Shown one piece after another: positions 1-4,895 of a stretch of DNA of 6,112 bases. Origin of the DNA: an uncultured Ruminococcus sp. (GTDB taxonomy: Bacteria > Bacillota_A > Clostridia > Oscillospirales > Ruminococcaceae); the NCBI GenBank assembly GCA_947303535.1, contig CAMYYQ010000083.1:1-6112 (forward strand). The letters run 5' to 3'. The notes below the pieces were generated by a model. That model saw nothing but the letters and a program-made list of their open reading frames with translations. It was not told where the DNA came from and ran no database searches. A program made the position numbers and the translations under genes. Positions within the stretch are counted from its first letter, which is position 1. Every line of letters begins with the position of its first letter.

Positions 1-1343
1 TTCCCCTTTCGCCAACAAGCTACGGCGACTCGCCGTACCAGTCTTTTTCGGTAAAGGCAGGCAATCCGTACTTCATAGACTTTGAAGTGCTTGAGGGTGA
101 CGGACTTCTTGAGCATCACGAGTTTGCTTCCTTTGAGTGGGGAAGTGACCCTGAAAAGGTGGATTACAGCCTTTTGTACGACCATTGCTATGATGTGCTT
201 AGAATAGCGTTCAACAGGTTCAAGCCTGCAAAAGCACAGGGATATAAGGAGTTCTGCGATGCCAACAAGAAGTGGCTCGATGAATATGCACTGTTCATGG
301 CTTTGAAATTCCGCTATGACGGCAAGCCGTGGTATGAGTGGGACAGCGATATCTCCATGCATAAGTCAAAGGCTGTTGCAGCTGCAAAAAAGGAACTGAA
401 AAAGGATATCGCTTTCTATAAGTTCATACAGTATGAGTTCAACCGACAGTGGAGCGAGCTGAAAAAATATGCAAATACCAACGGTATCGAGATAATCGGA
501 GATATCCCTATATACTGCGCTCTGGACAGTGTTGAGGCGTGGGCGACACCTAAGCTTTTCCAGTTTGACAGAAAGCGCCGTCCTGTAGCTGTTGCAGGCT
601 GTCCGCCCGATGATTTCTCGCCGCTTGGACAGCTGTGGGGAAATCCGCTGTATAACTGGGACTACCACAAAAAGACAGGTTTTGAGTGGTGGATAGACCG
701 CATAAAGGCGGCTTCCGAGCTTTACGACATCGTAAGGATAGACCATTTCCGCGGATTTGAAAGCTATTACAGCATACCATTCGGCAACGAGGACGCGACT
801 GTGGGCGAGTGGAAAAAAGGTCCGAATTATGAGCTTTTCAGACTTGCTGAGGAAAAGCTGGGCAGGCTTAATATCATAGCTGAGGACCTGGGATTTATTA
901 CTCCCGAGGTCAGAGAGATGCTGGATAAATGCGGCTATCCCGGAATGAAAGTATTGCAGTTCGGCTTCAGCGGCGGTGATAATGAGTATCTGCCCCATAA
1001 TTACAGCAGTACAAATTATTTCGCGTATACTGGTACTCACGATAACGAGACTCTCATCGGCTGGGTGGATACTCTTGACAAGAAGTCACTGAAATTTGCT
1101 AAGCAGTATCTCTGCGTCAAGAAGAAAAAGGAGATACCTGCGGCAGTTATACGCGCTGCATGGGGAAGTGTTGCGGAGGTCGCTGCTGCACAGATACAGG
1201 ATTTCCTCGACAGCCCTAAAGAGGGAAGAATGAATACTCCATCTACTCTTGGCGGCAACTGGCAGTTCCGCACAAGCAAGTCGGATTTCACACCTGAGCT
1301 TGCGAAAAAGATACGCAAACTCAACAGACTTTATAACAGATAA
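1..1343 (+). CDS. malQ: 4-alpha-glucanotransferase (amylomaltase, GH77), 5'-truncated by window edge
   Basis: This enzyme transfers alpha-1,4-glucan segments between maltooligosaccharides or to glucose, in cytoplasmic maltodextrin and glycogen metabolism. The gene enters from the left edge: the frame is open from base 3 and encodes the family signature PTSYGDSPYQSFS (about bases 12-50), so the GTG at 87 is internal and not the start. About 446 codons are visible. Short-form family members are about 500 aa, so roughly 50 N-terminal residues lie outside. GH77 catalytic motifs are intact: the nucleophile Asp in VRIDHFRGF (GAC 741-743), the acid/base Glu in IIAEDLG (GAG 882-884), and the transition-state Asp in TGTHDNET (GAT 1041-1043). 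Substrate-site motifs GDIPIY and CPPDDFSPLGQLWGNP are also present. The C-terminus (TPSTLGGNWQFR, stop TAA 1341-1343) is normal for the family. A terminator follows within 40 bp, so malQ is the last gene of its unit. Confidence 0.97.
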   Translation, partial: PLSPTSYGDSPYQSFSVKAGNPYFIDFEVLEGDGLLEHHEFASFEWGSDPEKVDYSLLYDHCYDVLRIAFNRFKPAKAQGYKEFCDANKKWLDEYALFMALKFRYDGKPWYEWDSDISMHKSKAVAAAKKELKKDIAFYKFIQYEFNRQWSELKKYANTNGIEIIGDIPIYCALDSVEAWATPKLFQFDRKRRPVAVAGCPPDDFSPLGQLWGNPLYNWDYHKKTGFEWWIDRIKAASELYDIVRIDHFRGFESYYSIPFGNEDATVGEWKKGPNYELFRLAEEKLGRLNIIAEDLGFITPEVREMLDKCGYPGMKVLQFGFSGGDNEYLPHNYSSTNYFAYTGTHDNETLIGWVDTLDKKSLKFAKQYLCVKKKKEIPAAVIRAAWGSVAEVAAAQIQDFLDSPKEGRMNTPSTLGGNWQFRTSKSDFTPELAKKIRKLNRLYNR

Positions 1344-1380
1344 AAAGCGGATAACATTAAAGATAATACTGATATAGTTC

Positions 1381-1420
1381 AGCCCCGAGGCACTTAAATG
1401 CTTCGGGGCTTGTTCGTTTT
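1381..1420 (+). terminator. Rho-independent terminator of malQ
   Basis: Bases 1381-1392 pair with 1399-1410, a 12-bp stem with one G-T wobble and a 6-nt CTTAAA loop. The outer core is AGCCCCGA/TCGGGGCT. It is followed by the T-rich tail TTGTTCGTTTT and lies 37 bp after the malQ stop. The tail is interrupted by G and C, so efficiency may be moderate. Confidence 0.85.
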
Positions 1421-1433
1421 GAACATTAGCCAA

Positions 1434-1802
1434 TTGTAGGGGTAACTCGACTCTTTATTAAGGGACGCCCTCTCTTGCAGGGCGACCCTAATCGGGCCCG
1501 GCACCCTCTGTCCTACGGACATCTCCCTGCACAGCAGGGAGTCACCCTCTTCAAAAACAGTCCACTGGACTGTTTTTTGATTCACCCCTTGCGGTGCGCC
1601 TTCGTATTATTTCGCTGTTCTCTAAAAGCTGGGAACAGCGACCAAAGGCTTTGCCTCTGGACTCCACCAAAGGAACACAGTCCCTTTGGAATCCCGTTCA
1701 TATATTCAGCAAGTTATTTAGTGAATCATAATTATTTAGCCCTGATGCTTTGTTTCAGGGCCTTTTCGTTATCCCATTGCAGGGAGTCACCGTCCCCTAC
1801 AA
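1434..1802. repeat. Hairpin-rich intergenic mosaic repeat, copy A
   Basis: This 369-bp non-coding segment is bounded by a perfect 9-bp inverted repeat: TTGTAGGGG at 1434-1442 and CCCCTACAA at 1794-1802. Inside is a string of hairpins: 1461-1471/1479-1489 (one mismatch), 1509-1513/1517-1521, 1523-1530/1534-1541 (perfect 8 bp), 1553-1563/1567-1577 (perfect 11 bp with A5 and T5 flanks), 1613-1622/1631-1640 and 1667-1673/1683-1689. Several blocks recur at 4498-4682 (copy B): GACGCCCTC.CTTGCAGGGCG, the AAAACAGTCCAC.GGACTGTTTT hairpin, TTCACC.CTTGCGG.GCGCC, GCCTCTGGACTC, and CCTTTGGAATCCC. Copy A has an extra block (about 1490-1545) that copy B lacks. The open frames across it (1475-1807 plus, 1394-1585 minus) are artefacts of the stop-poor GC-rich repeat. 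No transposase is encoded, so it resembles a non-autonomous or BIME-like element. Confidence 0.8.
1739..1769 (+). terminator. Orphan terminator-like hairpin inside repeat copy A
   Basis: GCCCTGA (1739-1745) pairs with TCAGGGC (1755-1761) around a 9-nt loop, followed by CTTTTCGTT. No gene lies between this and the malQ terminator. Its layout, with an A/GCCC-GA stem and a TTCGTT-containing tail, resembles the malQ terminator. It could be a duplicated terminator split off by the repeat, or the end of a small RNA from within the repeat. Confidence 0.5.
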
Positions 1803-1823
1803 ACTAACAACTAACCACTTTTT

Positions 1824-1859
1824 AGTGACGAATGTCACTGAGAAAGTGACGAATGACAT
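1824..1859 (+). promoter_or_regulatory. Paired operator-like repeats, 21-bp periodicity
   Basis: AGTGACGAATG occurs twice, at 1824-1834 and 1845-1855, start-to-start 21 bp. The first copy is also part of a palindrome, AGTGAC-GAAT-GTCACT (1824-1839). The same arrangement recurs at 2842-2869. Direct repeats of about 9 bp separated by 12 bp are the known geometry for LytTR-domain activators such as AgrA, so a LytTR-type regulator is an inference. The site is just upstream of a promoter with a good -10 and poor -35, as expected for an activator site. Confidence 0.55.
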
Positions 1860-1863
1860 CTTA

Positions 1864-1892
1864 TCAAAGCTCATTTTCTATGGTATTATAAT
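1864..1892 (+). promoter_or_regulatory. Predicted promoter of the 1919-2799 operon
   Basis: TATAAT at 1887-1892 is a perfect -10. The hexamer 17 bp upstream (1864-1869, TCAAAG) is a very poor -35. The combination suggests dependence on an activator bound at 1824-1859. Confidence 0.5.
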
Positions 1893-1918
1893 ATCAGAAA
1901 AGGAAAGGGGGAGAGCTT

Positions 1919-2260
1919 ATGAAAAAGTTCCCGATATGGCTTTTGATCGTGTTTATTCTTTCACTCATACCTTGTGTTGTGTATCTTAATTGGTTTCAGG
2001 CTGATGATTATGATATTATTATTGGAGCAATGGCAGCTTCGCCGCTTTTAATTTTAGTATTTTTAATGAAGTCCCCGCTGCTGGCAGTATCTGTTGTTCT
2101 TATTTTTATCATACAGCTCTATTTTATCTGCAAGTTTGTATACGGACTGCTGCACAAGTTCAATGTCAAGATGAGCGATAGAGCGAAATATGTTATTCCC
2201 TCTATGCTGGGGATTTCTCTTATAACGTTTATGATCTCAGTGTATCAGATAAAACATTGA
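1919..2260 (+). CDS. Small multi-pass membrane protein, unrecognised
   Basis: This 113-aa protein has no family I recognise. It is almost entirely hydrophobic, with likely membrane helices at residues 5-23, 33-50, 53-77 and 91-109. A short acidic loop (QADDYD, 27-32) and a basic loop (HKFNVKMSDRAK, 79-90) separate them. The start ATG is preceded by the purine-rich AGGGGGAG at about 1906-1913. The frame at 1750-1989 that overlaps its start lacks such a site. It is the first gene of an operon with the membrane protein at 2305 (44-bp gap) and sits behind the paired-repeat promoter at 1824-1892. No catalytic motif is visible. A role in envelope stress, bacteriocin immunity or transport would be a guess. 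Confidence 0.75.
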   Translation: MKKFPIWLLIVFILSLIPCVVYLNWFQADDYDIIIGAMAASPLLILVFLMKSPLLAVSVVLIFIIQLYFICKFVYGLLHKFNVKMSDRAKYVIPSMLGISLITFMISVYQIKH

Positions 2261-2304
2261 ATTACAGTAAAATGTAATCGCTTTTTTCTAAAGGAGATGA
2301 TCTT

Positions 2305-2799
2305 ATGACAAAAAATGGTCAGACTTTCAAGTGGGTATGCTTTGGCGGTATTGGCGTATATCTTGCTCATTGTGTCCATATTGCGGCAGAGGACAGACTC
2401 CATGCACCACTGTGGGATTACCTCGGACTCGGCTATACTTCTTCATTTGGAGTTATCCTCGTTATTGCCATATTCGGACTTATGGCTCTCGCAGTTTCAC
2501 ACCATATCAAAAAGCGTAAAGTCACAGGTTTGCAGCCTATCTCCAGAAAATATACAATATCATTCATAGTTTCATATATACCATACATTTTATTATTATC
2601 ATACAGCCTTTATTGCAGCAAGTTCGGATTTACATTCTTCACAACATCATACGGCTGGGAAGGCTTTTACAGCGCATTTGTTATAATGGGATTTGTATTC
2701 TGTGTTATACCTGTTTTACCGTTCTGCATCTTTTGGCAGATACTCTATATAGTTAAGTGGGTGCGCAACAGAAAAGCAAAACAGGAAAATCATACTTGA
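2305..2799 (+). CDS. Four-helix membrane protein, unrecognised
   Basis: This 164-aa protein has likely membrane helices at residues 8-26, 44-66, 84-104 and 121-150 (the last possibly two helices). There is a basic cytoplasmic loop (HHIKKRKV, 66-73) and a basic C-terminus (KWVRNRKAKQ). Between helices 1 and 2 is a polar stretch, AAEDRLHAPLWDYLGLGYTS, that looks conserved in character, with acidic and aromatic residues. The start is set by AAGGAG at 2291-2296, 8 nt before the ATG. It follows the 1919 gene by 44 bp with no terminator between, so the two are probably co-transcribed. An alternative frame from 2315 has one hydrophobic stretch but stops early and lacks a ribosome binding site. Function unknown. 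Confidence 0.78.
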   Translation: MTKNGQTFKWVCFGGIGVYLAHCVHIAAEDRLHAPLWDYLGLGYTSSFGVILVIAIFGLMALAVSHHIKKRKVTGLQPISRKYTISFIVSYIPYILLLSYSLYCSKFGFTFFTTSYGWEGFYSAFVIMGFVFCVIPVLPFCIFWQILYIVKWVRNRKAKQENHT

Positions 2800-2800
2800 T

Positions 2801-2838
2801 TTACTGAAAAAGTGTTTCAATAGCATGGATTTCAGTAA
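2801..2838. other. Inverted repeat after the 2305-2799 gene
   Basis: TTACTGAAA (2801-2809) is perfectly complementary to TTTCAGTAA (2830-2838) across a 20-nt loop. It begins just after the stop codon. No T-run follows, so it is a weak terminator candidate or an mRNA 3' structure. The next regulatory repeat begins 3 bp later. Confidence 0.35.
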
Positions 2839-2841
2839 TTT

Positions 2842-2869
2842 AGTGACAAATGTCACTATCGAAGTAACA
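2842..2869 (+). promoter_or_regulatory. Second paired operator-like repeat, same family as 1824-1859
   Basis: AGTGACAAATGTCACT (2842-2857) is a palindrome identical to the one at 1824-1839 except for one central base. A degenerate second half, AGTAACA (2863-2869), begins exactly 21 bp after the first, repeating the spacing at the upstream locus. It sits 9-36 bp upstream of a weak -35. This suggests that the 1919 operon and the 3105 gene share one activator. Confidence 0.55.
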
Positions 2870-2877
2870 AAAAAGCC

Positions 2878-2906
2878 TTTAAATGTTCATATTTATAGTG
2901 TATAAT
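2878..2906 (+). promoter_or_regulatory. Predicted promoter of the 3105-3491 gene
   Basis: TATAAT at 2901-2906 is a perfect -10. The sequence 17 bp upstream (TTTAAA, 2878-2883) is a partial -35. The predicted transcript has an unusually long leader of about 190 nt before the ATG at 3105. Confidence 0.5.
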
Positions 2907-3018
2907 TGTTATAACAGCTTTCTTCATTCATAGTTTTTATGTTTGATTTTAGTTGTACTTTTCGCAAAAACATTCAAGAGAGATGGACAAAAATATGTAA
3001 TACGGAGGTGAAAATAAT

Positions 3019-3093
3019 ATTTTTTGTGTGATGTTTCGTGTAGGGGATGATGCTTGCATCATATCGGAACATTATGGAGATGATTTATTTTAG
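3019..3093 (+). CDS. Possible leader peptide with non-standard start (doubtful)
   Basis: A strong ribosome-binding sequence, GGAGGTG (3004-3010), is followed 8 nt later by ATT (3019-3021). That codon opens a 24-codon frame ending at TAG 3091-3093, inside the ribosome binding region of the next gene. The first in-frame ATG (3031) is 20 nt from the GGAGGTG, which is too far. The frame would encode about 20-24 residues with an acidic tail. Either a leader peptide uses a rare ATT start, an ancestral ATG was lost, or the GGAGGTG is fortuitous. Confidence 0.25.
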   Translation: MFCVMFRVGDDACIISEHYGDDLF

Positions 3094-3104
3094 GGAGTGA
3101 GCGT

Positions 3105-3491
3105 ATGAATAAAAAAATTATGAAAGAAGCTTTATTAGCTACAATTCTGGATATTATCTTTATCATTTCAATTGTTCTGTTGAATGCAAAACATTGTGAT
3201 ATGATCCTTATTCTCAGCAATGCTGTTGTTGGCTGCACCGTTAAGGCAGCAGGTTTCTGGAATGATCTCGTCGCTGATAACAGCTATACTCATCTTGGCA
3301 AACGTTTTGCCGTAAGCGCTTTAGCTTTAGGACTCTTTGCAGTTGCTGCTCTTATTATGCTTTGGGCAGGCACATGGTTCGTCCTTTATGCAGGAGTAGG
3401 TCTGGTTGTAGTCTTTGTTTATGATTGGATAGCATATTTCCTTTTCAAGTCTTATGCACAGTCAAGAAAAGCTGAAAAAATCAAGGCTTAA
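3105..3491 (+). CDS. Small four-helix membrane protein, unrecognised
   Basis: This 128-aa protein has predicted helices at residues 9-27, 32-47, 67-88 and 90-116. Helices 2 and 3 are joined by a polar loop with aromatic and acidic residues (FWNDLVADNSYTHLGKR). The C-terminus is lysine-rich (AQSRKAEKIKA) and likely cytoplasmic. The start is supported by AGGGAG at 3092-3097, 7 nt before the ATG. It is transcribed alone from a promoter at 2878-2906 and ends at the terminator at 3557-3590. I do not recognise the family and see no catalytic residues. Its operator-like repeats tie it to the 1919-2799 membrane-protein operon. Confidence 0.75.
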   Translation: MNKKIMKEALLATILDIIFIISIVLLNAKHCDMILILSNAVVGCTVKAAGFWNDLVADNSYTHLGKRFAVSALALGLFAVAALIMLWAGTWFVLYAGVGLVVVFVYDWIAYFLFKSYAQSRKAEKIKA

Positions 3492-3556
3492 ACAGATTAT
3501 GGATCAGTGCTGCGGCGCTGAAAAACAATGAAGATATTATCATTGATATAATAAAA

Positions 3557-3590
3557 GGCTCCCCGATGTGATGTCGGGGAGTTCTTTTTA
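3557..3590 (+). terminator. Rho-independent terminator after the 3105-3491 gene
   Basis: CTCCCCGA (3559-3566) pairs with TCGGGGAG (3574-3581) around a 7-nt TGTGATG loop, followed by TTCTTTTTA. The outer stem is the same CTCCCCGA/TCGGGGAG core as the three hairpins at 4460, 4704 and 5035, but with a different loop. Confidence 0.9.
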
Positions 3591-3607
3591 TGTTAAAATA
3601 TAAAAAT

Positions 3608-3683
3608 ATGTAAAGCTGACTTGACAAAAAATGTAAAGCGTGCTATACTATAATCACAAAAGAAAGTAAAGTACACTTTACAT
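3608..3683 (+). promoter_or_regulatory. Promoter and autoregulatory operator of the Xre operon
   Basis: TTGACA at 3621-3626 and TATACT at 3644-3649 are separated by 17 bp, with an extended -10 TG (3641-3642). A TATAAT also lies at 3649-3654. ATGTAAAGC occurs at 3608-3616 and 3631-3639, the second copy in the promoter spacer. A third site at 3666-3681 is an inverted repeat, GTAAAGT-AC-ACTTTAC, just after the -10. Sites that cover a promoter in this way fit repression by the Xre protein encoded in the operon. That link is inference. Confidence 0.75.
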
Positions 3684-3699
3684 TAAAGGGGGTAATTTT

Positions 3700-3819
3700 A
3701 TGTTTGAGGGAGTAAAGGATTTTTTGTTCGGAGCATTGCCGTGGGTAGCATACAGTGTTGCAATTGCGTTCTTTGCAGTTTATAGTGAAAAGGATAAGGA
3801 GATAGGGAATGAAAAATAA
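3700..3819 (+). CDS. Small single-pass membrane peptide, 39 aa, first gene of the Xre operon
   Basis: ATG at 3700 is preceded by AAAGGGGG (about 3685-3692) at good spacing, directly behind the operon promoter. The frame encodes 39 residues: a short amphipathic start (MFEGVKDFLFG), one hydrophobic helix (about residues 11-28, ALPWVAYSVAIAFFAVYS), and a charged tail (EKDKEIGNEK) ending in TAA 3817-3819. Its last 11 bp overlap the start of the Xre gene at 3809, so the two are probably translationally coupled. Short single-helix proteins commonly precede Xre genes in such operons; the function is unknown to me. Confidence 0.75.
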   Translation: MFEGVKDFLFGALPWVAYSVAIAFFAVYSEKDKEIGNEK

Positions 3820-4015
3820 AATTCAGGAGCTGCGGAAAGCCCGAAAGGTCACGCAGCAGGAGCTTGCGGACGCTCTCAGCGTCACGCGGCAGACTATCAT
3901 ATCGCTGGAAAACGGAAAATACAATGCGTCCCTTACGCTTGCTCACAAGGCGGCGCAGTTCTTCGGAGTTACTATTGAGGAGCTGTTTATATTTGAGGGC
4001 GAAGAGAACTTATAA
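3809..4015 (+). CDS. Xre/Cro-type helix-turn-helix transcriptional regulator
   Basis: This 68-aa single-domain repressor-type protein consists of an HTH_3/Cro-C1 fold and nothing else. The HTH runs TQQELADALSVTRQTIISLE (about residues 15-34), followed by ENGKYNASLTLAHKAAQFFGVTIEELF, the usual ending of this small regulator class. The start is fixed by AAGGAG at 3796-3801, 7 nt before the ATG, even though it lies inside the upstream peptide gene. Its stop TAA (4013-4015) overlaps the ribosome binding site of the next gene. It probably binds the TGTAAAG repeats at 3608-3683 and controls its own operon. No sensor domain is present, so any signal may come through the membrane partners. Confidence 0.95.
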   Translation: MKNKIQELRKARKVTQQELADALSVTRQTIISLENGKYNASLTLAHKAAQFFGVTIEELFIFEGEENL

Positions 4016-4026
4016 GGAGAAAAATT

Positions 4027-4452
4027 ATGGAGAATTTCAGAATTACAATAAAGAAGAGAATTTATTTTTTCATTCTTCTTGCGGTTATCATGGTTGCAGG
4101 AATAATTCTGCTTGCAGCATTCGGAAGAGCTAATGACGGATTTAATGCAACAAGCGGTATATTAGGCGCAATGCTTGCAATTGCTGTCGGCAACATCATT
4201 ACGGCGAAAACGGCTCTTGGAAATGAAGCAAAACTGAAAGAAATGTATATCAAACACACCGATGAGAGAAGTGCGCAGATAACTAAAGAAGCTTCTACAG
4301 TCACCTTTCATGTTATCCTTATAGGTATGTCCATAGCGACTGTCATTGCTAACTTTTTTAGCGAGATAGTGAGCTGTACGCTTTCTGTGTGTATGGCATT
4401 TATCTTTATGGTGTATATTTCGGTAAGCGCCTATTACAACAAGAAAATGTAA
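4027..4452 (+). CDS. Four-helix membrane protein of the Xre operon (DUF2178-like character)
   Basis: This 141-aa protein has a basic N-terminus (RITIKKR) and membrane helices at about residues 11-33, 43-60, 92-112 and 115-136. A conserved-looking cytoplasmic loop, KLKEMYIKHTDERSAQITKEAS (about 69-90), joins the two halves. The DER..QI.KEAS loop and the pairing with a 68-aa Xre regulator resemble DUF2178-type membrane proteins. I offer that as resemblance, not a confirmed family call. The start is set by AAGGAG at 4014-4019, 7 nt upstream. The gene follows the Xre stop by 11 bp, so it is the third gene of the operon. A role as membrane sensor or partner of the regulator is plausible but not shown. 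Confidence 0.82.
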   Translation: MENFRITIKKRIYFFILLAVIMVAGIILLAAFGRANDGFNATSGILGAMLAIAVGNIITAKTALGNEAKLKEMYIKHTDERSAQITKEASTVTFHVILIGMSIATVIANFFSEIVSCTLSVCMAFIFMVYISVSAYYNKKM

Positions 4453-4459
4453 AACAAAA

Positions 4460-4487
4460 CTCCCCGATACCTGTTCGTATCGGGGAG
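4460..4487. repeat. CTCCCCGATAC hairpin, copy 1
   Basis: CTCCCCGATAC (4460-4470) pairs perfectly with GTATCGGGGAG (4477-4487) around the loop CTGTTC. It lies 7 bp after the 4027-4452 stop. Plus-strand reading has only a weak tail (ATAGTATTTC), while minus-strand reading has TTTTGTTTTACATTTT. So it may terminate either strand, better on minus. It is identical in stem and loop to copy 3 at 5035-5062. Confidence 0.85.
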
Positions 4488-4497
4488 ATAGTATTTC

Positions 4498-4682
4498 AGG
4501 AGACGCCCTCACTTGCAGGGCGTCTCCTCTTCAAAAACAGTCCACCGGACTGTTTTTGAATTCACCTCTTGCGGAGCGCCTGTCGGATTTGGGGCTCTGC
4601 CCCAAGCCCTGCCAGAGGCGCCGCCTCTGGACTCTGCCAAAGGGTTGTGAACCCTTTGGAATCCCTTTCATAAGTTTAGCTG
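4498..4682. repeat. Hairpin-rich intergenic mosaic repeat, copy B
   Basis: This non-coding segment is built of five tandem hairpins: 4498-4509/4517-4528 (perfect 12 bp, core GACGCCCT), 4530-4543/4547-4560 (perfect 14 bp, A5 and T5 flanked), 4589-4595/4599-4605, 4612-4620/4622-4630 (9 bp around one base), and 4637-4646/4650-4659 (10 bp). It shares at least five sequence blocks in the same order with copy A (1461-1712). Differences fall mostly in compensating or loop positions; for example copy B stems 1, 4 and 5 are perfect where copy A has mismatches. The A/T-flanked 14-bp hairpin would terminate transcription in both directions and may be the real end of the Xre operon mRNA. Confidence 0.85.
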
Positions 4683-4703
4683 AGTTTATGTGATAAGAAG
4701 AAA

Positions 4704-4731
4704 CTCCCCGATACCTGTTCATATCGGGGAG
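4704..4731 (-). repeat. CTCCCCGATAC hairpin, copy 2
   Basis: CTCCCCGATA (4704-4713) pairs with TATCGGGGAG (4722-4731). It differs from copies 1 and 3 by one base, A for G at 4721, which opens the last pair. The minus-strand tail is TTTCTTCTTATC, so it could act as a backup terminator for the toxin transcript. It ends 11 bp before the antitoxin -35. Confidence 0.8.
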
Positions 4732-4742
4732 CGGAAAACATA

Positions 4743-4771
4743 TTGACAAAATTGATTTTGTGGTGTATAAT
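4743..4771 (+). promoter_or_regulatory. Consensus promoter of the antitoxin RNA
   Basis: Perfect TTGACA (4743-4748) and perfect TATAAT (4766-4771) are spaced by exactly 17 bp. Transcription should start near 4778. No ribosome binding site with an ORF follows before the terminator, so the product is a non-coding RNA. Confidence 0.92.
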
Positions 4772-4777
4772 ATAGAT

Positions 4778-4850
4778 GAAATGAAGAGAACACATTTCAT
4801 TAAGCTTACGCAAAAGAAAACACCCGAAGCGGCAACTTCGGGTGTTTTTT
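4778..4850 (+). ncRNA. Antisense antitoxin RNA of a type I toxin-antitoxin module (RNAII-like)
   Basis: This predicted RNA of about 73 nt runs from the consensus promoter to a strong terminator. Its 5' part can fold as ATGAAATG (4776-4783; the first base may precede the transcription start) with CATTTCAT (4793-4800), exposing the loop AAGAGAACA. It contains two tracts repeated in direct orientation at the toxin start: AAGAGAACACAT (4784-4795, equal to 4946-4957) and ATTAAGCTTAC (4799-4809, versus ATTAAGCTCAC at 4963-4973). Because the toxin is read from the other strand, these tracts are antisense to toxin codons 3-7 and to the start codon plus the sequence next to its ribosome binding site. 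The RNA should therefore block toxin translation, as RNAII does in pAD1 par. Size and layout match that family; the function is inferred. Confidence 0.85.
4813..4850. terminator. Bidirectional terminator shared by toxin mRNA and antitoxin RNA
   Basis: CACCCGAAG (4821-4829) pairs perfectly with CTTCGGGTG (4836-4844) around CGGCAA. T6 follows on the plus strand (4845-4850), and the minus strand reads TTTTCTTTTG past the stem. Both convergent RNAs would end here and overlap only in this hairpin, giving complementary terminator loops as in par-type systems. Confidence 0.93.
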
Positions 4851-4866
4851 CCGTTATAAACGGAAA
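4848..4866 (-). other. Second hairpin in the toxin mRNA 3' region
   Basis: TTTCCGTT (4848-4855) and AACGGAAA (4859-4866) are perfectly complementary around a 3-nt loop. On the minus strand it directly precedes the shared terminator, so the toxin mRNA would end in two stacked hairpins, which could stabilise it. The TAA that closes the read-through toxin frame (4854-4856) falls inside it. Confidence 0.6.
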
Positions 4867-4895
4867 GGGCTTTTGTCGGGCTACTTCCTGTCAAG

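Noticed and set aside
366..1040. 224-codon minus-strand frame inside malQ
   Set aside because: The malQ frame has all catalytic motifs; the opposite frame is an antisense shadow without any recognisable domain.
1394..1585. 63-codon minus-strand open frame
   Set aside because: It lies within repeat copy A and the malQ terminator, with no ribosome binding site or promoter. Such frames commonly appear in this repeat type.
1475..1807. 110-codon plus-strand open frame between malQ and the 1919 gene
   Set aside because: It runs through the hairpin repeat, has no ribosome binding site, and its composition reflects palindromic GC-rich repeat blocks and not a protein.
1750..1989. 79-codon plus frame overlapping the start of the 1919 gene
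   Set aside because: It starts inside the repeat upstream of the predicted promoter, has no ribosome binding site, and spans the operator and -10 box.
2315..2569. 84-codon frame with a hydrophobic start overlapping the 2305 gene
   Set aside because: No ribosome binding site at proper spacing, and it lacks the later membrane helices. The 2305 frame has AAGGAG at 8 nt and stays membrane-like to its end. A frameshift is possible but not needed.
4531..4894. Minus-strand frames of 89 and 72 codons (4531-4800 and 4676-4894)
   Set aside because: They read through the shared terminator, the antitoxin region and hairpin copies, with no ribosome binding sites.
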